From contig JAWKZI010000003.1 of the NCBI GenBank assembly GCA_041396045.1, positions 1 to 64,000 of the forward strand: DNA of 64,000 nucleotides, read 5' to 3'. The notes below the pieces were generated by a model, which ran no database searches, had not been told where the DNA came from, and worked only from the letters and a program-made list of their open reading frames with translations. Each line of letters starts with the position of its first letter. The stretch's first letter is position 1. Positions 9,601 through 19,165 of this stretch are shown here, one piece after another. The DNA comes from SHZI01 sp041396045. GTDB taxonomy: Bacteria; Pseudomonadota; Gammaproteobacteria; Steroidobacterales; GCA-2729495. A program made the position numbers and the translations under genes.

Positions 9601-10341
9601 CCCGATGATGAAGGGCGAGATGTGCCGCATCGAGTTCCAGAAGGCCTCTGGTGTCTGCCCGGACAGGGTGCGGCCGGATGCATCGGTGATTGTTCCGGAA
9701 ATCATCACCGGAACGACGATGCCAAGCTTCTCGCCAGTCGTCGCAATCGCATACAGCGCCGCCTTGGCATTCAGCGTGTCGAAAATTGTCTCCACCAGAA
9801 TGAAGTCGGCACCACCTTCGAGCAGCGCCTTGGTGGCTATGGCATAAGTGGCGACCAGCTCATCGAAGCTGACGTTCCGAAAGCCAGGATCATTCACGTC
9901 TGGCGATATCGAAGCCGTGCGGCTGGTAGGCCCCAGCACGCCGGCAACGAAGCGTGGCTGGCCGGACTTTTTCGCCACGTCATCGGCCACGCTGCGGGCC
10001 AGGCGGGCGGATGCCAGATTCAGTTCCTCAACGCAGGATTGCAGGCCGTAATCAGCGAGTGAGGGCGCAGTGGAATTGAATGTGTTGGTCTCGATGACGT
10101 CTGCACCGGCTTCGAGAAACGCGCGATGAATATCACCAATCACATCGGGCCGCGTGATGCTGAGCAGATCATGGTTGCCCTTCAGCGGCCGTGCAGAGTC
10201 TGCAAAGCGCTTGCCCCGGTAATCCTGCTCGTTGAGTTCGTGAGCCTGGACCATGGTGCCCATGGCACCGTCGAGAATAACAATCCGCCTGGCGAGCAGC
10301 TGTTCAAGTGCCGGGAAGCCGGCGGTGGTCGGCTGATTCAT
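6643..10341 (-). CDS. metH: cobalamin-dependent methionine synthase MetH
   Basis: MetH transfers the methyl group of 5-methyltetrahydrofolate to homocysteine through methylcobalamin. The 1232-residue protein is full length. It has the homocysteine domain with zinc ligands C250, C313 and C314 (GFNCALG and GGCCGTT), the pterin domain, and the cobalamin domain with the axial histidine H762 in VHDIGKN. The SAM-dependent reactivation domain is at the C-terminus. Its ATG overlaps the metF stop codon (ATGA at 10341-10338), so translation is coupled to MetF, which supplies its folate substrate. It probably shares the ArsR-type control upstream of the operon. Confidence 0.97.
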   Translation of the reverse strand: MNQPTTAGFPALEQLLARRIVILDGAMGTMVQAHELNEQDYRGKRFADSARPLKGNHDLLSITRPDVIGDIHRAFLEAGADVIETNTFNSTAPSLADYGLQSCVEELNLASARLARSVADDVAKKSGQPRFVAGVLGPTSRTASISPDVNDPGFRNVSFDELVATYAIATKALLEGGADFILVETIFDTLNAKAALYAIATTGEKLGIVVPVMISGTITDASGRTLSGQTPEAFWNSMRHISPFIIGFNCALGAKELRPHINELSRIADTYVSVHPNAGLPNAFGGYDDTPAAMASVLGEFASAGMLNMVGGCCGTTPAHITAIRDAVSRHPPRSLPKIETKLRLSGLEPLNIGEESLFVNVGERTNVAGSAQFRKLIVAGDYASALAVARQQVESGAQVVDVNMDEGMLDSVAAMDRFLKIVATEPDISRVPIMIDSSRWSVLETGLKCIQGKSIVNSISLKEGEEPFLHQAREIRRHGAAVVVMAFDEEGQAETAERKLAICERCYRLLTEKVGFPPEDIIFDPNIFAIATGIEEHNNYGVAFIEATRAIKKQLPHALVSGGVSNVSFSFRGNDAVREAMHSVFLYHAIQAGMDMGIVNAGQLGIYAEIDPELRDAAEDVILNRRPDATERLLELASRYRESASGVAKPAAQEWRKLPPGQRLSHALVKGIDEFIVADTEEARLLADKPLDVIEGPLMDGMNVVGDLFGSGKMFLPQVVKSARVMKKAVAHLIPFIEAGETTGIKKVGKIVMATVKGDVHDIGKNIVGVVLQCNNFEVIDLGVMVPCERLLETAQRENADMIGVSGLITPSLEEMVHVAKEMQRQGFTLPLLIGGATTSPAHTSVKIDPHYEGPVVYVKDASRAVGVAQKLSSDADRPAYVASVKEDARVRRERHGRRSEATPLLSLADARANRKAIEWTTPPPVPTFTGIRVLDDIPLQTLADQIDWMPLFNAYAFRGTFPAVLTDDVVGEAASDLYADARKMLDRIIAEKWLTARAIFGLFPANRVGEDDVAVYADEQRSGPVTILHHLRQQKPLANDLPNACLADFIAPHSSGLRDYLGAFVVTAGLGIDPYIAEFQRNNDDYSAILLKAMADRLAEACAEWLHAEVRRVHWGYAATESLSKEELIAEKYRGIRPAPGYPACPDHTEKATLWKLLDAEQKIGVKLTESFVMMPASSVSGFYYSHPDSRYFAVGRIGRDQVQDYAGRKGMDLATAERWLASNLAYDPE

Positions 10342-11276
10342 GATTTACTTCCGATTGAGTCTGGTGGCACGCCCGGGCTTACCGGGTCCGGGCGCACGCC
10401 GAGGGCGTGACAAATGGCAAAGGTAAGTTCGGCGCGGTTCAGCGTGTAGAAGTGAAATTCGCTGATGCCGTGCCGGCGCAGCATCTCCACCTGATCGATG
10501 GCGATGCTGACCCCGAGCATGCGCTGGGTCTCCGGATCGTCATCCAGGCCTTCGAAGCGTTCGTGAAGCCAGCGCGGCACGCCGGCACCGGCCCGATTGG
10601 CAAAGTTCAGCATCTGACGAAATTTGGCGATGGGCAGAATGCCCGGCACTATCGGTGCATTGATTCCGCGTGCGACGCACCGGTCACGGAAACGAAGGAA
10701 GTTCTCCGTGTCGTAGAAGAACTGCGTGATGGCCCGAATGGCCCCGGCGTCGAGCTTGCGCCGGAGGTTTTCCAGATCGAAGTCCGCGTCAGGCGCTTCC
10801 GGGTGCCCTTCCGGATAGGCCGCAACCGAGATATCGAAGTCCGATACTTCACGCAGTCCCTGCACCAGGTCGGCTGCATAGGCATAACCGCCGGGGTGCG
10901 GATCGTAACGGGTCGCTCCCTGCGGCGGGTCTCCCCGCAGGGCGACGATGTGGCGGATGCCTTCGTCGCGATACACACGTGCAACGTCCTGAATCTCCTC
11001 CCGGGCAGCACCTACGCAGGTCAGATGCGGAGCACTGACAAGTCCGGTCTCGGCGGCAATTCGCGACACGATTCGATGGGTACGGTCCCGGGTTGAGCCA
11101 TCCGCACCATAGGTCACTGAAACGAAACGCGGCTTGAGCGGTGCAAGCTTCTGGATCGACTGCCACAACACGTCTTCCATAGCCGGTGTTTTCGGCGGAA
11201 AGAACTCGAAGGAAACCTGCACCGGTGCGTTCGTGAGCTGTGCCGCCGTGGCGTTTGCGGATTGCCTGTCAGTCAT
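10338..11276 (-). CDS. metF: 5,10-methylenetetrahydrofolate reductase MetF
   Basis: MetF reduces methylenetetrahydrofolate to 5-methyltetrahydrofolate with NADH and FAD, making the methyl donor for MetH. The start is taken at the ATG of MTDRQSANAT (11276), giving 312 residues. The N-terminal strand VSFEFFPPKTP, TYGADGSTRDRT and the FAD-region segment ALRGDPP are all present. In the raw sequence this frame is continuous with the upstream ArsR-methyltransferase gene and would read as a 613-residue fusion. Correcting a one-base loss near 11380 gives the upstream gene its own stop, which overlaps this ATG. The fusion is therefore most likely false. Confidence 0.92.
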   Translation of the reverse strand: MTDRQSANATAAQLTNAPVQVSFEFFPPKTPAMEDVLWQSIQKLAPLKPRFVSVTYGADGSTRDRTHRIVSRIAAETGLVSAPHLTCVGAAREEIQDVARVYRDEGIRHIVALRGDPPQGATRYDPHPGGYAYAADLVQGLREVSDFDISVAAYPEGHPEAPDADFDLENLRRKLDAGAIRAITQFFYDTENFLRFRDRCVARGINAPIVPGILPIAKFRQMLNFANRAGAGVPRWLHERFEGLDDDPETQRMLGVSIAIDQVEMLRRHGISEFHFYTLNRAELTFAICHALGVRPDPVSPGVPPDSIGSKS

Positions 11277-12179
11277 TGGTGCCAGTCCTTGTGTTGGGTT
11301 CGTCGCCGGGGATTGCCACAACGCGATTGGCCAGAAACAGCGCACGATCAGGGCTGGGCCCTGGCAACCATTGCCGATGGGTAACAGCGAGGCCCAGACC
11401 AGCAAGCGTCTGATCCAGAGCCCGGTCAGTGGGCAGTATTGACCGTGTATCAACAGTTGACCTGTCGGGCGCAATACTCTCAGGCCCTCACGCAGCAGTC
11501 CGGCCAGCGCGGTCATGGCTGACGGCGAAGCTTCGAGCACCACCAGGTCAAAGCTGCCGGCAGCAAAGCTCAGCCACGTTGCCTCGGGCTCCCGAACTGT
11601 CCAGTGCGGTTGCCCGCAATGGTGCAGCCGGGCTCTGGCGAGTTGGCGGAAGGCCGGAGATGACTCGGTACCAACGACAAACCGCACCCGAGGCAACAAG
11701 GACTGCAGCAGTTCACCCGCCCCACAACCGATGACCAGCACGTCTGCCGAGGTGCCCGGCGTCAACGCCCCGGGCAGCTTGTCCAGTTCCACGCCAACCA
11801 ATCCCCGCCGGTGACCGGTACGCAGAACACGGCGAAGGGCATCCTTTTCCCGCTGCCGGGCCAGTTTCTGCTGGCGAGCACGATCGGCGACGACAATCGG
11901 ATCGTTGCTGGCAGCCAGTGCCGCAACCGGACTGGCAACGCCGGCCGCGAGACCAAGTGCCGTCCAGCGATAGAAGATCGAGCGGCCCTCGCGAAAGGAT
12001 TCAACCAACCCTGCTTCGGCCAACAGCCGCAAGTGGCGTGACACCCGGGGCTGGCTCTGCTCCAGCACAGCCACCAGGTCCCCGACCGTCGTCTCGCCTG
12101 CCAGCAGCGTGACCAGCAAACGCAGTCGACTGGGTTCGGCGGCCCCGCTTAGCTGGTCGATAGTCCGGTCCAGATTCAT
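11269..12179 (-). pseudogene. ArsR-family regulator with C-terminal SAM-methyltransferase domain, one frameshift
   Basis: Residues 1-95 form an ArsR-type winged helix (LLVTLLAGETTVGDLVAVL, then the recognition helix QSQPRVSRHLRLL). A methyltransferase-like domain with motif I VLVIGCGAGE follows. The frame is lost at the run of three C (11379-11381, minus strand). Restoring one C gives a natural C-terminus (PSPDRALFLANRVVAIPG...) ending in TGA at 11271-11269, which overlaps the metF ATG; the corrected length is exactly 304 codons. ArsR-methyltransferase proteins next to metF resemble the SahR group, which senses S-adenosylhomocysteine and represses methionine-cycle genes. That role is inferred from context. 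Only the C-terminal ~35 residues are disturbed. Confidence 0.8.
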
Positions 12180-12187
12180 GCATTGAA

Positions 12188-12207
12188 ATATAAAGAAAGC
12201 TTTATAT
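12188..12207. promoter_or_regulatory. palindromic operator of the arsR-metF-metH operon
   Basis: A perfect 8-base inverted repeat, ATATAAAG and CTTTATAT, separated by four bases. It lies 8 bases upstream of the ArsR-methyltransferase start, in the only AT-rich patch of the area. Position and symmetry suit an autoregulatory ArsR-type binding site that would block transcription of the whole operon. Binding is inferred, not shown. Confidence 0.6.
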
Positions 12208-12332
12208 ATTCACAAGTGCTTGATCAGAAACCGGCATCCAGACACCGGAATGCAGGCAATGGGAGTTCGGCCCAGGCGCAACCCCGGACATCAATCAGAC
12301 GTGAACATCGCCGATCTTGTGGGTAAGTGATG

Positions 12333-13404
12333 CTAAGACGTCGGCAAGTTGACGGCTTCTCGCGCGGTCCCGATCCAGCTCCGGATCAGCGAGTAGGCCA
12401 CCGCCAGCATGGTTGGACCGATAAACAGCCCGATGACACCCCAGGCCAGCAGGCCGCCCAGGACGCCCATAAGAATCAGTGCAAAGGGCAGCTTGGCGCC
12501 GCGACTGATCAGATAGGGCCGCAGGAAATTGTCTACCGAATTGACAAGCAAGATGCCCCAGATGCCCAGAAAGATCGCCGATCGGGTCTCACCGCTGTAG
12601 TAGAGCCAAAGCGCTGCGGGCAGCCAGACCAGCACCGTCGGTATCTGGACCAATGCCACCATGAAGGTGGCGAACCCGAGGACCACCACGCCGGGCATGC
12701 CGGCGATCACGAAGCCGAGCGACGCGACCAGGGCCTGAACTGCTGCCGTACCTACCAGACCGATTGACACGCTGCGTACCGTGGCCACGACCAGCGGAAT
12801 CATTCGCCCCTGCTCGCCGATATTCAGCCGCGAAACCAGCCGCTCGGCCAGATCGGACGACCGGTCGGCGGTGATCAGGAAGACACCTGCAATCAGGATC
12901 GCAAAGAGGAACTCCATTAACGCAGCGCCAGGTTCGCACCCTGGGCCAGCGCCCATACTCCGGCCTGTTCTGCTGCCGGCAAAGTCTTTTTCAACATGCC
13001 GGACATATCGGCGACGGCCCGCCAGCCAGACATCACGAATCTGACCGCCGATGAACGGCAGTTCAGTCACCCAGTCGGGGTTCCGGGGCAATGGACTGAG
13101 CGAGATTTTTCAACATGGTGGCAAGCTGCGGGACCGCCTGACCAATATTGGCCGTGAGAATGGCGAACGGCACCACGAGCACAACGAACAGGCCGAGACT
13201 GCAAAGAGTGGCCGCAAGAACGGGGCGATTGCCCAGCTTGCCGGAAAGCCATACGAAGCCGGGCCACACGGTGATGGCAATGATGGCGGCCCAGGTCAAG
13301 GCACCGAGAAACGGCAGGATCACCTGCAGGCAGGCCAGCCCCAGCAGAACCAGCGCCGCCAGCCTGACGATACGCTCGGTAGTCCAGTTCTGCAGGTCAG
13401 CCAT
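12333..13404 (-). pseudogene. AI-2E/PerM family membrane protein, frameshifted
   Basis: The N-terminal part (MADLQNWTTERIVRL...) and the C-terminal part (TMs ending in FIGPTMLAVAYSLI) are both clear members of the UPF0118/PerM family of polytopic membrane proteins. The middle is broken: one frame change lies between 13063 and 13091, one near 12990 and one near 12930. The correct peptide KTLPAAEQAGVWAL can be read in another frame. Total length (357 codons) equals a normal family member, so the indels nearly cancel. The family exports small molecules in some members and is a Na+/H+ antiporter in others. The gene follows the cytochrome gene with a 5-base gap. Confidence 0.75.
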
Positions 13405-13409
13405 AGTGG

Positions 13410-14648
13410 CTAGCGTAGCAGGCCGCTATCGGGTTTGCGGCATCGTTCCCGCTTCAGAATGTTGATCACGGCGGCCCGCTCCTCCGGCGTTTTCACCGGA
13501 CCACTGGAGATGATCATGGATGTCCCTGGTATGAACTTGTCTGGTCCCGCCAGAAACTTGTCCAGTGTTTCGTCGTTCCATATGAGGCCTTGCCGGCCGG
13601 CCTCGGCCATGGCCTTCGAAAAATAGTAGTTCGGTGTTGTACCGGCGCGCTGACCGAAAATCGCATACAGGTTTGGCCCCACCAGATGTTTGCCGCCTTT
13701 TTCCATCGTGTGACAGAAACGGCACCACTTGAATGTACTCGCGCGTACTTGCTCCTCGAAGGGTGTTTCGGGTGCGATCTTCACGGTGACAACGGGCCCG
13801 GCATGCGACGTCACCCCGGGAGCGGCAACGATGACTTCACCCACTGGCCAGGGCGTCACCCTGAATGTCGAATACGGCAACAGGCTGGCAAGGCCGACAA
13901 GAACCAGCACGACACTGATGCCGGCAACCCGCGACAGTGCTGTCGGGCGTCTCCAGACCGGAGCGGCGACACCCCCTGCGACGATGGAGGCCCTACGGCC
14001 CTCAATCCAGCGGGCAAACAACCACCAGGCAACCGAAATTGCCGTGTAGATGCCCACCGCGTAAATACCCGGCGCCGGTGCCTTGAACGTCGCAAAGGCA
14101 TAGATCGTTACCAGCACCGTGATCCATACCTGCACCCCGAAACCTGCCGGAAAGGCGTCGAGCAGGCCGATGCCCCGACGAAGCAACAACCAGGCACCGG
14201 TCAGCAGCGCCGCGAGGCTCAGCAGCGTCGCGGCAAAACCGAAGGCCGAATGAAAGTAACCGGAGAACATCCAGAGCGCGTGACTTTCCGGCATCAGTGC
14301 CGGCAAGGCCAGGAAAGGCCCTAACCTGACTGTCAGCCCATCGGTCCACGCCGAGGCGATACCGAGGATGGGCATGACTGCCAGCACGATATACGTTGCC
14401 AGCGTGAGTTGTCGCGTGAAGCGCGCGGCAGTCGGCGACAGTCGGCCGCTGACCGTTACCGCGCGTTCGCGATACCAGACCCATAGTCGCCAGACGAGCG
14501 CAATGAACAGCAGGATGCCAAGCAGATAATGCCAGCTTCGGAGCACTTCACGGAGCGGTGCCGTCTTCTCGGTCCGCGGCATCTGGATCGTCAGAATCGC
14601 CTGGATGCCGTAGAGAAACGTAATGAGCCAACCCAGCCTCTTCGCCAT
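13410..14648 (-). CDS. cytochrome b561-cytochrome c fusion protein
   Basis: A 412-residue membrane cytochrome. The first ~200 residues form a b561-type four-helix bundle with candidate haem histidines in SWHYLLGILL and ESHALWMFSGYFHSAFG. Further helices follow (about 150-250). The periplasmic C-terminal domain is a class I cytochrome c with the haem-binding CRFCH at residues 309-313 and a plausible axial methionine at 378 (IPGTSM). It likely passes electrons from the quinone pool or superoxide to a periplasmic acceptor. Two-domain b561-c proteins are known but uncommon. Genome neighbours give no partner. Confidence 0.85.
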   Translation of the reverse strand: MAKRLGWLITFLYGIQAILTIQMPRTEKTAPLREVLRSWHYLLGILLFIALVWRLWVWYRERAVTVSGRLSPTAARFTRQLTLATYIVLAVMPILGIASAWTDGLTVRLGPFLALPALMPESHALWMFSGYFHSAFGFAATLLSLAALLTGAWLLLRRGIGLLDAFPAGFGVQVWITVLVTIYAFATFKAPAPGIYAVGIYTAISVAWWLFARWIEGRRASIVAGGVAAPVWRRPTALSRVAGISVVLVLVGLASLLPYSTFRVTPWPVGEVIVAAPGVTSHAGPVVTVKIAPETPFEEQVRASTFKWCRFCHTMEKGGKHLVGPNLYAIFGQRAGTTPNYYFSKAMAEAGRQGLIWNDETLDKFLAGPDKFIPGTSMIISSGPVKTPEERAAVINILKRERCRKPDSGLLR

Positions 14649-14718
14649 CTTTCTGCTCCCGGAAAAGCGCTAGCTATCGCAGATTGAAATCGTCGCAGAC
14701 CAATAAATCATGAAACTG

Positions 14719-16147
14719 TCAGGTGGCCAGCTTCTGCTTCAACAGTTCATTGACCTGGGCAGGGTTGGCCTTGCCGGCGCTGGCCTTCATCACCTGGCCC
14801 ACCAGATAACCCAGCACCTTGTCCTGGCCGGCCCGATACTGGGCAACCTGGGTCGGGCTGGCTGCCAGCACCTGGTCGACAATTTTCTCCACGGCGCCGC
14901 TGTCGCTGATCTGCTTCAGGCCCCGTTGCTCCACGATTTGTTCGAGGTCCGGACTTCCCGCAGCAAACGCAAACTCTTCGATCAGGGCCTTGGCACCACT
15001 CCGGGAGAGCACGCCGTCGGCAGTCAGGCGCAAGGCAGCGGCAACTGCTGCCACATTGACACTGCTGGCGCTGCGCTCCGCATTGAACAGGCCAAACAGC
15101 TGGCCCTGCAGTGTGTTGGCAGCCGCCACCGGCTGACCTGACGCCGTCGCCAGCGCGTCAAACAGGGCAGCGTTGTCCGGTTCCGCGGCCAGCACGGCGG
15201 CCGCATCCGGCTTCAGGCTGAATTCCCGTACCCACCGCGCCTGTCGCGCATCAGGCAGTTCCGGAAGCTGGCGGCGCACGCCTTCGATATAGGCCTCATC
15301 CAGCACCACCGGCAGCAGATCCGGGTCCGGAAAATAGCGGTAATCATTGGCCTCTTCCTTGCTCCGCATGGGCCGGGTCTCATCGCGATCAGGATCATAG
15401 AGACGAGTTTCCTGCACCACCGTGCCACCACTTTCCAGAACCTCGATCTGGCGATCGACTTCAAACAGGATGGCGCTCCATGACGCGAACGGAATTCAGG
15501 GTTTTGGATTCCGTGCGGGTGCCAAGTTGTTCTGCACCGGTCCGACGCACCGAGACGTTCGCGTCACATCGGAACGACCCTTCCTGCATGTTGCCGTCAC
15601 AGATACCCAGATAGCGCACGAGCTGGTGCACTTTCTTCATGTATGCCACAGCCTCCCGCGCCGAGCGCAGATCGGGTGCCGAGACAATCACCAGCAGCGG
15701 CGTTCCGGCGCGGTTGAGGTCTATACCCGTCAGCCCGGCAAACTGCTCATGCAGCGACTTGCCCGCGTCTTCCTCCAGATGAGCGCGAATCACGTGGATG
15801 GACCTGGTCGTACCATCGTCCAGATCAATTACAAGCTGCCCGTCGTGAACGATCGGCAGCTCGTACTGACTGATCTGGTACCCCTTCGGCAGATCGGGGT
15901 AGAAATAGTTCTTGCGCGCAAACACCGAGCGTGGGGCCACGGTGGCACCAATCGCCAGGCCAAACATTGCAGCCATACGCACCGCTTCGGTGTTCAATAC
16001 CGGCAGCACCCCCGGGTATCCGAGATCGACCAGATTTGCCTGCGTATTCGGCTCGGCACCATAGGCGGTTGAGGAACCGGAAAAGATCTTGCTTCTGGTG
16101 GCAAGCTGGGCATGAATCTCCAACCCGATAACGACCTCCCAGCTCAC
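14719..16147 (-). pseudogene. gatB: Asp-tRNA(Asn)/Glu-tRNA(Gln) amidotransferase subunit B, one frameshift
   Basis: GatB binds the mischarged tRNA and the ATP-activated intermediate in the GatCAB complex. The GTG start (VVSWEVVIGLEIHAQL) overlaps the gatA stop by 4 bases (GTGA, 16147-16144). The catalytic domain reads normally, including RAHLEEDAGKSLHE and NRAGTPLL. The frame then breaks at about 15475, where two bases missing from MERAILFEVDRQ would restore the rest. The C-terminal helical tail and YqeY-like domain are intact to the stop at 14719. The corrected length is 477 codons, typical for GatB. The gene is essential where Gln- or Asn-tRNA synthetases are absent, so an error in the sequence is more likely than inactivation. 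Confidence 0.85.
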
Positions 16148-17614
16148 GACGGCGGCATCCGTGTGTGCCAGTCGGTTTCCTGCTGGAACGCGTGGGCGAA
16201 ACTGAACAGTGCCTGTTCGCCGAAATGCGGCCCGATCAGTTGCAGGCCAATGGGCAATCCACCCGGATAGCCGCACGGCACGGAAATGCCCGGCAATCCG
16301 GCGAGGTTTACCGGAATCGTGTAGATGTCGTTCAGATACATCTGTACGGGATCATCGATCTTTTCGCCCAGACGAAATGCGGGCGTGGGTGTGGTCGGGC
16401 CGGCAATCAGATCGACGTCGGCAAAGCAGCGGCGGAAGTCATCAGCGATCAGGCGCCGGCACTGCTGTGCCTTCAGGTAGTAGGCGTCGTAGTAGCCGGC
16501 CGACAGTACGTAGGTGCCGGTCAGGATGCGGCGCTTCACTTCGGCGCCAAAGCCGGTACCGCGGGATCTGGAGTACAACTCGTCCAGTGTCGTGGCATCC
16601 GGGTGCCGGTAGCCAAATCGCACGCCATCAAAGCGTGACAGATTGGATGAGCACTCGGCCGGTGCAACGATGTAGTAGGTGGGGACCGACAACGCCAGAC
16701 TGGGTAGCGACAACTCGACGAGTGTAGCGCCCAGTTGCTCGAAGACGCGCAAGGCCTCGCGAACGGCGGCCGCCGATTCAGGCTCCAGTCCCGCATCGAA
16801 AAACTGTTTGGGGATGCCGATGCGCCGACCGGCCAGCGACGTGGCCGCGGAACTACCGAGGCTGGCCGCATAGTCAGGCACCGGCGCATCTGCACAGGTA
16901 GAGTCGCGCGGGTCGAAGCCGGCCATGGCAGTGCTGAGCAAAGCCGCATCTTCCGCCGTCAGGGCCAGTACGCCGGCCTGATCCAGGCTGGAAGCAAAAG
17001 CAACCATGCCATAGCGGGAAACGCGCCCGTATGTCGGCTTGAATCCGGTAGTGCCGACCAGCGCCGCCAGTTGACGTATGGAGCCGCGGTGGTAGCCAGT
17101 GCCGGTGGCTGCTGATGCTGGGCCTGCGGCAACGGCGGCCGACGAGCCACCGGATGAACCGCCCGGCGAACGGTCAGATCAGGGGTTGCGCACCGGTCCA
17201 AACCAGCTCGTCTCGTTCGACGAGCCCATGGCAAATTCATCCATGTTGGTTTGCCGACGGTGACCATCCCGGCGGCAGCCAGTCGCTCAACGACAGCCGC
17301 GTCATACAGGAAATGAAATTCTCCAGCATGCGTGACCGCAGGTCGTCCGGATACCGGCGGTACAGAAGATGTCTTTGTGGGCCAGGGGAATGCGGTCAGC
17401 GGCCCGCCTTCGCCACGGGCAAGTTGCGCGTCGGCCCGGTCTGCCGCCGCCCGGGCTTCGTCAGCCGCAACCGTAATAAAGCAGTTCAAGGTCCCCGCTG
17501 CGGCCTCAGTCCGGTCGATTGCAGCGCTCGTGAGTTTCAAGACTGCTTACGGTGCGGTCGCGCAAAGGCACCGGCAAGCTGGACGATCGTGGGACGGGCA
17601 GGAAGTGCTGACAT
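16144..17614 (-). pseudogene. gatA: GatCAB amidotransferase subunit A, many frameshifts in the N-terminal half
   Basis: GatA is the amidase that releases ammonia from glutamine or asparagine for GatB. The C-terminal 287 residues (from MVAFASSLDQAG) are intact. Between about 17000 and 17600 the frame changes many times, but the right peptides can be read piecewise: SALPARPTIVQLAGALRDRT, ELTSAAIDRTEAAAGTLN, YDAAVVERLAAAGMV. The amidase signature PGGSSGGSSAAVAAG lies near 17130-17170. The ATG at 17614 and the stop at 16144 give about 490 codons, the normal size, so insertions and deletions almost balance. It lies in the first of the two noisy blocks. Confidence 0.8.
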
Positions 17615-18560
17615 GAGCGGGCAATATCCAGGAAGTGGCGTGAACCGGGCAGCTACTCGATGACCCGCGGAACTGTATACAGGCCATCCTGCACGGCTTC
17701 GCTGTTCTTCTGATGAAGCTGCGGCAGTCGGTTTCCGTCACTTCATCGGCTCGCAGGCGCTGCTGCACTTGTCCATCGGATGCGCCATCAGGACGACAGC
17801 ACTGGTATCAACCGCCTGTAGCTGATCCCGGCGATCAACGATACGGCCCAGCTTTTCGACGACACCGTCGATTTCATCCTGGCCCAGCTCAGGCGGGCCG
17901 GGTGGGCAATCTGTTCGACGTTCTGGCGGGTCAGTTTCACTGTGGTTCGTGATGCCGGTCGCGCTTTTGATCGGGCCCGGCATCGCCACCGCGCTGTTGC
18001 TGGTACGACCCTCGTTGCTACGCTAACGAGCTTCTGGAGGCAGTTCTCGCCGGGCACAGGCCACCATGCATACAAAGCCATGTTAGAAAGGCTGAAGGGA
18101 TACTTTTCCACGACCTTTCGATTGACCTCGGCACCGCAATGCCTGATCTATCTTGCCGGACGGGGCATCGTGCTCGATGAACCCCTCCGTGGTCGCGATT
18201 CGGGAGGGGCCGGGCCGGGGCGGCAAGATCGTCGAAGGCGGTTGGCCTGCAGGCCAAGAACATGCTCGGCCGTACCCAGGCAACATTGATACCGCCATCC
18301 GGCCTCTGAAGGACGGCGTCATCGCCGACTTCACCGTGACGGAAAAGATGCTCAACACTTCATTCGCAGGGCCCTGCCCGGTCGCTATTTCAGGCCGAGT
18401 CCGCAATCGTTGTGTGTGTTCCTTATGGCTCCACCCGGGTCGAACGCCGCGCGACCGGGAATCGACCGAAGGCGCTGGTGCCCGCAAATGTAGCTGGTGG
18501 AAGAACCCATGGCAGCCGCCGTTGGCGCCGGCATGCCGGTACACGAGCCCGTGGCTCGAT
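17000..18560. other. indel-rich block 1 (probable consensus errors)
   Basis: Within this block gatA (5' half), gatC and mreB (5' half) change reading frame every few tens of bases. In mreB about ten single-base gains or losses can be located by comparing with the conserved protein. Examples are GG read as G in the STDLSIDLG codons, an extra C in EPSVVAI and an extra A in ARNVLVEE. Many are in short homopolymers. Sequence outside the block reads cleanly. Confidence 0.8.
17653..17940 (-). pseudogene. gatC: GatCAB amidotransferase subunit C, frameshifted
   Basis: GatC is the small belt protein that holds GatA and GatB together. Starting at GTG (17940), VKLTRQNVEQIAHPARL is the family N-terminus. 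The next segment LGQDEIDGVVEKLGRIVD is in another frame, and the conserved ending GLYTVPRVIE runs to the stop at 17653. The span corresponds to 96 codons, the usual length. It is the first gene of gatC-gatA-gatB and diverges from mreB across a 139-base intergenic region, an arrangement widespread in gammaproteobacteria. Confidence 0.75.
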
Positions 18561-19119
18561 GGTGCTGGATATCGGCGGCGGCACCACTGAAGTTGCGGTG
18601 ATCTCGCTGAATGGCATCGTGTATGCCGCCTCGGCCCGGATCGGTGGCGACAAATTCGACGAAGCCATCATCAACTACGTGCGGCGGAATTACGGCATCC
18701 TGATTGGCGACGCCACGGCAGAACGCATCAAGAAGGAAATTGGCTCGGCCTTTCCCGGCGACGAGGTCAAGGAGATCTCGGTGAAGGGCCGCAATCTGTC
18801 CGAGGGCGTGCCGCGCAGCTTCAGCCTGAACAGCAATGAAATTCTGGAAGCCCTGCAGGAACCTCTGCAAGGCATCGTACAAGCGGTGAAACAGGCGCTG
18901 GAGCAGACACCACCCGAGTTGGGTGCTGATGTTGCCGACCGCGGCATCGTGCTCACCGGGGGGGGCGCGCTGCTTCGGCACATCGACAAGCTGCTGATGG
19001 AAGAAACCGGCCTGCCGGTAGTCGTTGCCGAGGAACCACTGACCTGCGTGGCCCGTGGCGGTGGCCGTATCCTGGAGTTGCTGGACGAGGTCCCCCCCTC
19101 CACGCTTGGCCTGGAGTAA
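18080..19119 (+). pseudogene. mreB: rod-shape actin MreB, frameshifted in the N-terminal half
   Basis: MreB forms actin-like filaments under the inner membrane that guide side-wall peptidoglycan synthesis. The start MLERLKGYFS and the stop at 19119 span about 346 codons, matching the usual 347. From about 18560 the protein is clean (VLDIGGGTTEVAVISLNG, then RIGGDKFDEAI, ending in STLGLE). Upstream, the conserved pieces RGIVLDEP, SVVAIREGPG, RPLKDGVIADFTVTEKML and VCVPYGSTRVERRA occur in three different frames. Loss of MreB together with RodA and PBP2 would be drastic while mreC and mreD remain intact, so sequence error is the likelier explanation. Confidence 0.85.
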
Positions 19120-19165
19120 AGCGTAAATGGGGCCACGCCTCATTTCTGCGCTGTGCTAATGAAGC

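Noticed and set aside
10338..12179. Novel regulator-methyltransferase-MetF fusion enzyme
   Set aside because: A one-base correction gives the regulator a natural end and a stop that overlaps a good metF start codon.
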